Origin: an uncultured Pelagibacteraceae bacterium
GTDB lineage: Bacteria; Pseudomonadota; Alphaproteobacteria; Pelagibacterales; Pelagibacteraceae
Reading direction: 5' to 3'
Assembly (NCBI GenBank): GCA_902629585.1
Contig: CACORI010000002.1
Location: forward strand, 1 to 64,000
DNA length: 64,000 nt
A model generated the notes under the pieces. That model searched no databases and had not been told where the DNA came from. It saw nothing but the letters and a program-made list of their open reading frames with translations. Shown one piece after another: positions 63,401 through 64,000 of this stretch; within the stretch, counting starts at the first letter, position 1; each line of letters begins with the position of its first letter. Position numbers and translations under genes: made by a program.

Positions 63401-64000
63401 ATGAACAAAGTATTAAAAAATTCTTGGGCTCTTTTCTTAGGCATGGGCTTTATAATGATGGCCTATGGATTTCAAGGTTCACTATTAGGGGTAAGAGCTG
63501 TTCAGGAGGAATTTAGTTTAACCGCCACAGGTTTTATGATGTCAGGATATTTTGTAGGATACTTTATTGGTGCTGCAACAATTCCAAATATCATTTCAAG
63601 AGTTGGCCACATAAGAGTTTTTGCTGCATTTGCATCCTTGGCTTCACTTGTAATCTTGGTACATTCAATAATCATCCATCCAATTATTTGGTTTTGTTTA
63701 AGATTATTGACTGGAGTAAGTATGGTTTGCATTTACACAGTAGCTGAAAGTTGGTTAAATGATAGATCAAGTAATAAAAATAGAGGAAGTGTATTATCAG
63801 TTTACATGGTAATACTTTACGGGGCGATGGGTATAGGTATGTTTTTACTTAATTTTAGCTCTCCTAAAAATTTCCAACCTTTTATTTTAATATCAGTGAT
63901 TACCTCAGCAGCTCTAATTCCAATTTTACTTACTAAAAAAAAACCACCTACTTTTAAAAAAATAAAAGTAATGTCACTTAAAGAAATTTATGATGCTTCT
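63401..64000 (+). CDS. MFS transporter, N-terminal part (cut by window end)
   Basis: An open frame of 200 codons with no stop before the window ends. It encodes at least six hydrophobic segments with MFS marks: LGMGFIMMAYGFQGSLLGVRA in helix 1, SGYFVGYFIGAATIPNIISRVGHIRVF across helices 2-3, LRLLTGVSMVCIYTVAESWLNDRSS, and a basic inter-domain loop (LLTKKKPPTFKKIKV). It resembles the YcaD-like branch of uncharacterised MFS permeases. The substrate is unknown. Confidence 0.85.
   Translation, partial: MNKVLKNSWALFLGMGFIMMAYGFQGSLLGVRAVQEEFSLTATGFMMSGYFVGYFIGAATIPNIISRVGHIRVFAAFASLASLVILVHSIIIHPIIWFCLRLLTGVSMVCIYTVAESWLNDRSSNKNRGSVLSVYMVILYGAMGIGMFLLNFSSPKNFQPFILISVITSAALIPILLTKKKPPTFKKIKVMSLKEIYDAS

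Noticed and set aside
63502-63732. Minus-strand ORF of 76 codons
   Set aside because: It lies antisense to a clear MFS transporter and has no recognisable protein features.
1-64000. CRISPR arrays, insertion sequences, prophage or defence islands
   Set aside because: No spaced direct repeats, transposase, integrase or phage-like genes were seen; gene content is housekeeping throughout.
1-64000. tRNA or rRNA genes
   Set aside because: No spacer is large enough with a T-loop-like GGTTCGAAT context outside coding sequence; the few matches fall inside genes such as dnaB.

Overview
The window looks like chromosomal core DNA from a streamlined SAR11-type alphaproteobacterium (Pelagibacterales). 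The grounds are a very AT-rich sequence, genes packed with 1-14 bp overlaps, almost no spacer DNA, alphaproteobacterial gene neighbourhoods (IscR-SUF operon; DUF2155 + NDUFA12-like protein; HdaA next to purM/purN; fabD-fabG-acpP facing rpsF-rpsR-rplI-dnaB), and a SAM-II/SAM-V-type riboswitch like those described from Pelagibacter. I found no tRNA, rRNA, insertion sequence, prophage or CRISPR array. No stretch above 300 bases lacks a gene.

Layout. 1-9 kb is a molybdenum-cofactor region: moaA (cut by the window edge), moaC, a hot-dog thioesterase, a serine beta-lactamase-like exported protein, moaD, moaE, and the periplasmic methionine-sulfoxide reductase msrP-msrQ on the plus strand. Two half-size XdhC/CoxI genes, a DUF779 gene, an aldehyde dehydrogenase and moaB lie on the minus strand. 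9-13.6 kb carries a TauE-like exporter, a homocysteine methyltransferase behind a riboswitch, an EamA transporter, a YbaK-type deacylase and glutamine synthetase. 13.6-20.1 kb is a full iscR-sufBCDSUTA operon with an IscR-like operator inside its promoter. 20-31 kb holds a hydrolase, anmK, tyrS, an AsmA-like protein, prfB (needing a programmed +1 frameshift), PBP1a and RNase E. 31-42.7 kb carries thiamine (thiS, thiG), shikimate (aroQ), fatty-acid (accB, accC), complex I (NDUFA12-like), a stand-alone NrdJ-type TSCPD protein, aspS, hdaA, purM, purN, ndk and pepA. 42.7-52.6 kb is outer-membrane biogenesis (lptF, lptG, lptD, surA), pdxA, rsmA, and opposing gmk, acpP, fabG, fabD. 52.7-64 kb has rpsF-rpsR-rplI, dnaB, an MMPL exporter, cvpA, purF, an HD-domain protein, gshA, gshB, an EamA transporter and a truncated MFS transporter.

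How the genes work together. Moco made by MoaA/C/D/E/B is the cofactor of MsrP and of whatever molybdenum hydroxylase the XdhC halves serve. The SUF operon supplies Fe-S clusters, needed among others by MoaA. Methionine economy is served by MsrPQ (repair) and the riboswitch-controlled methyltransferase (synthesis). AccB/AccC feed FabD/FabG/AcpP.

I see no clearly new multi-gene system. The signals most worth a second look are: all eleven tail-to-tail gene pairs abut or overlap, leaving no room for terminators; three head-to-head pairs are separated by only 9-21 bp; a lysine-rich in-frame N-terminal extension lies before the aldehyde dehydrogenase; there is an orphan NrdJ C-terminal domain; two unrelated genes are embedded in the moa operon; XdhC is split; RNase E lacks its zinc-link cysteines; and several genes usually found in these syntenic blocks are missing.
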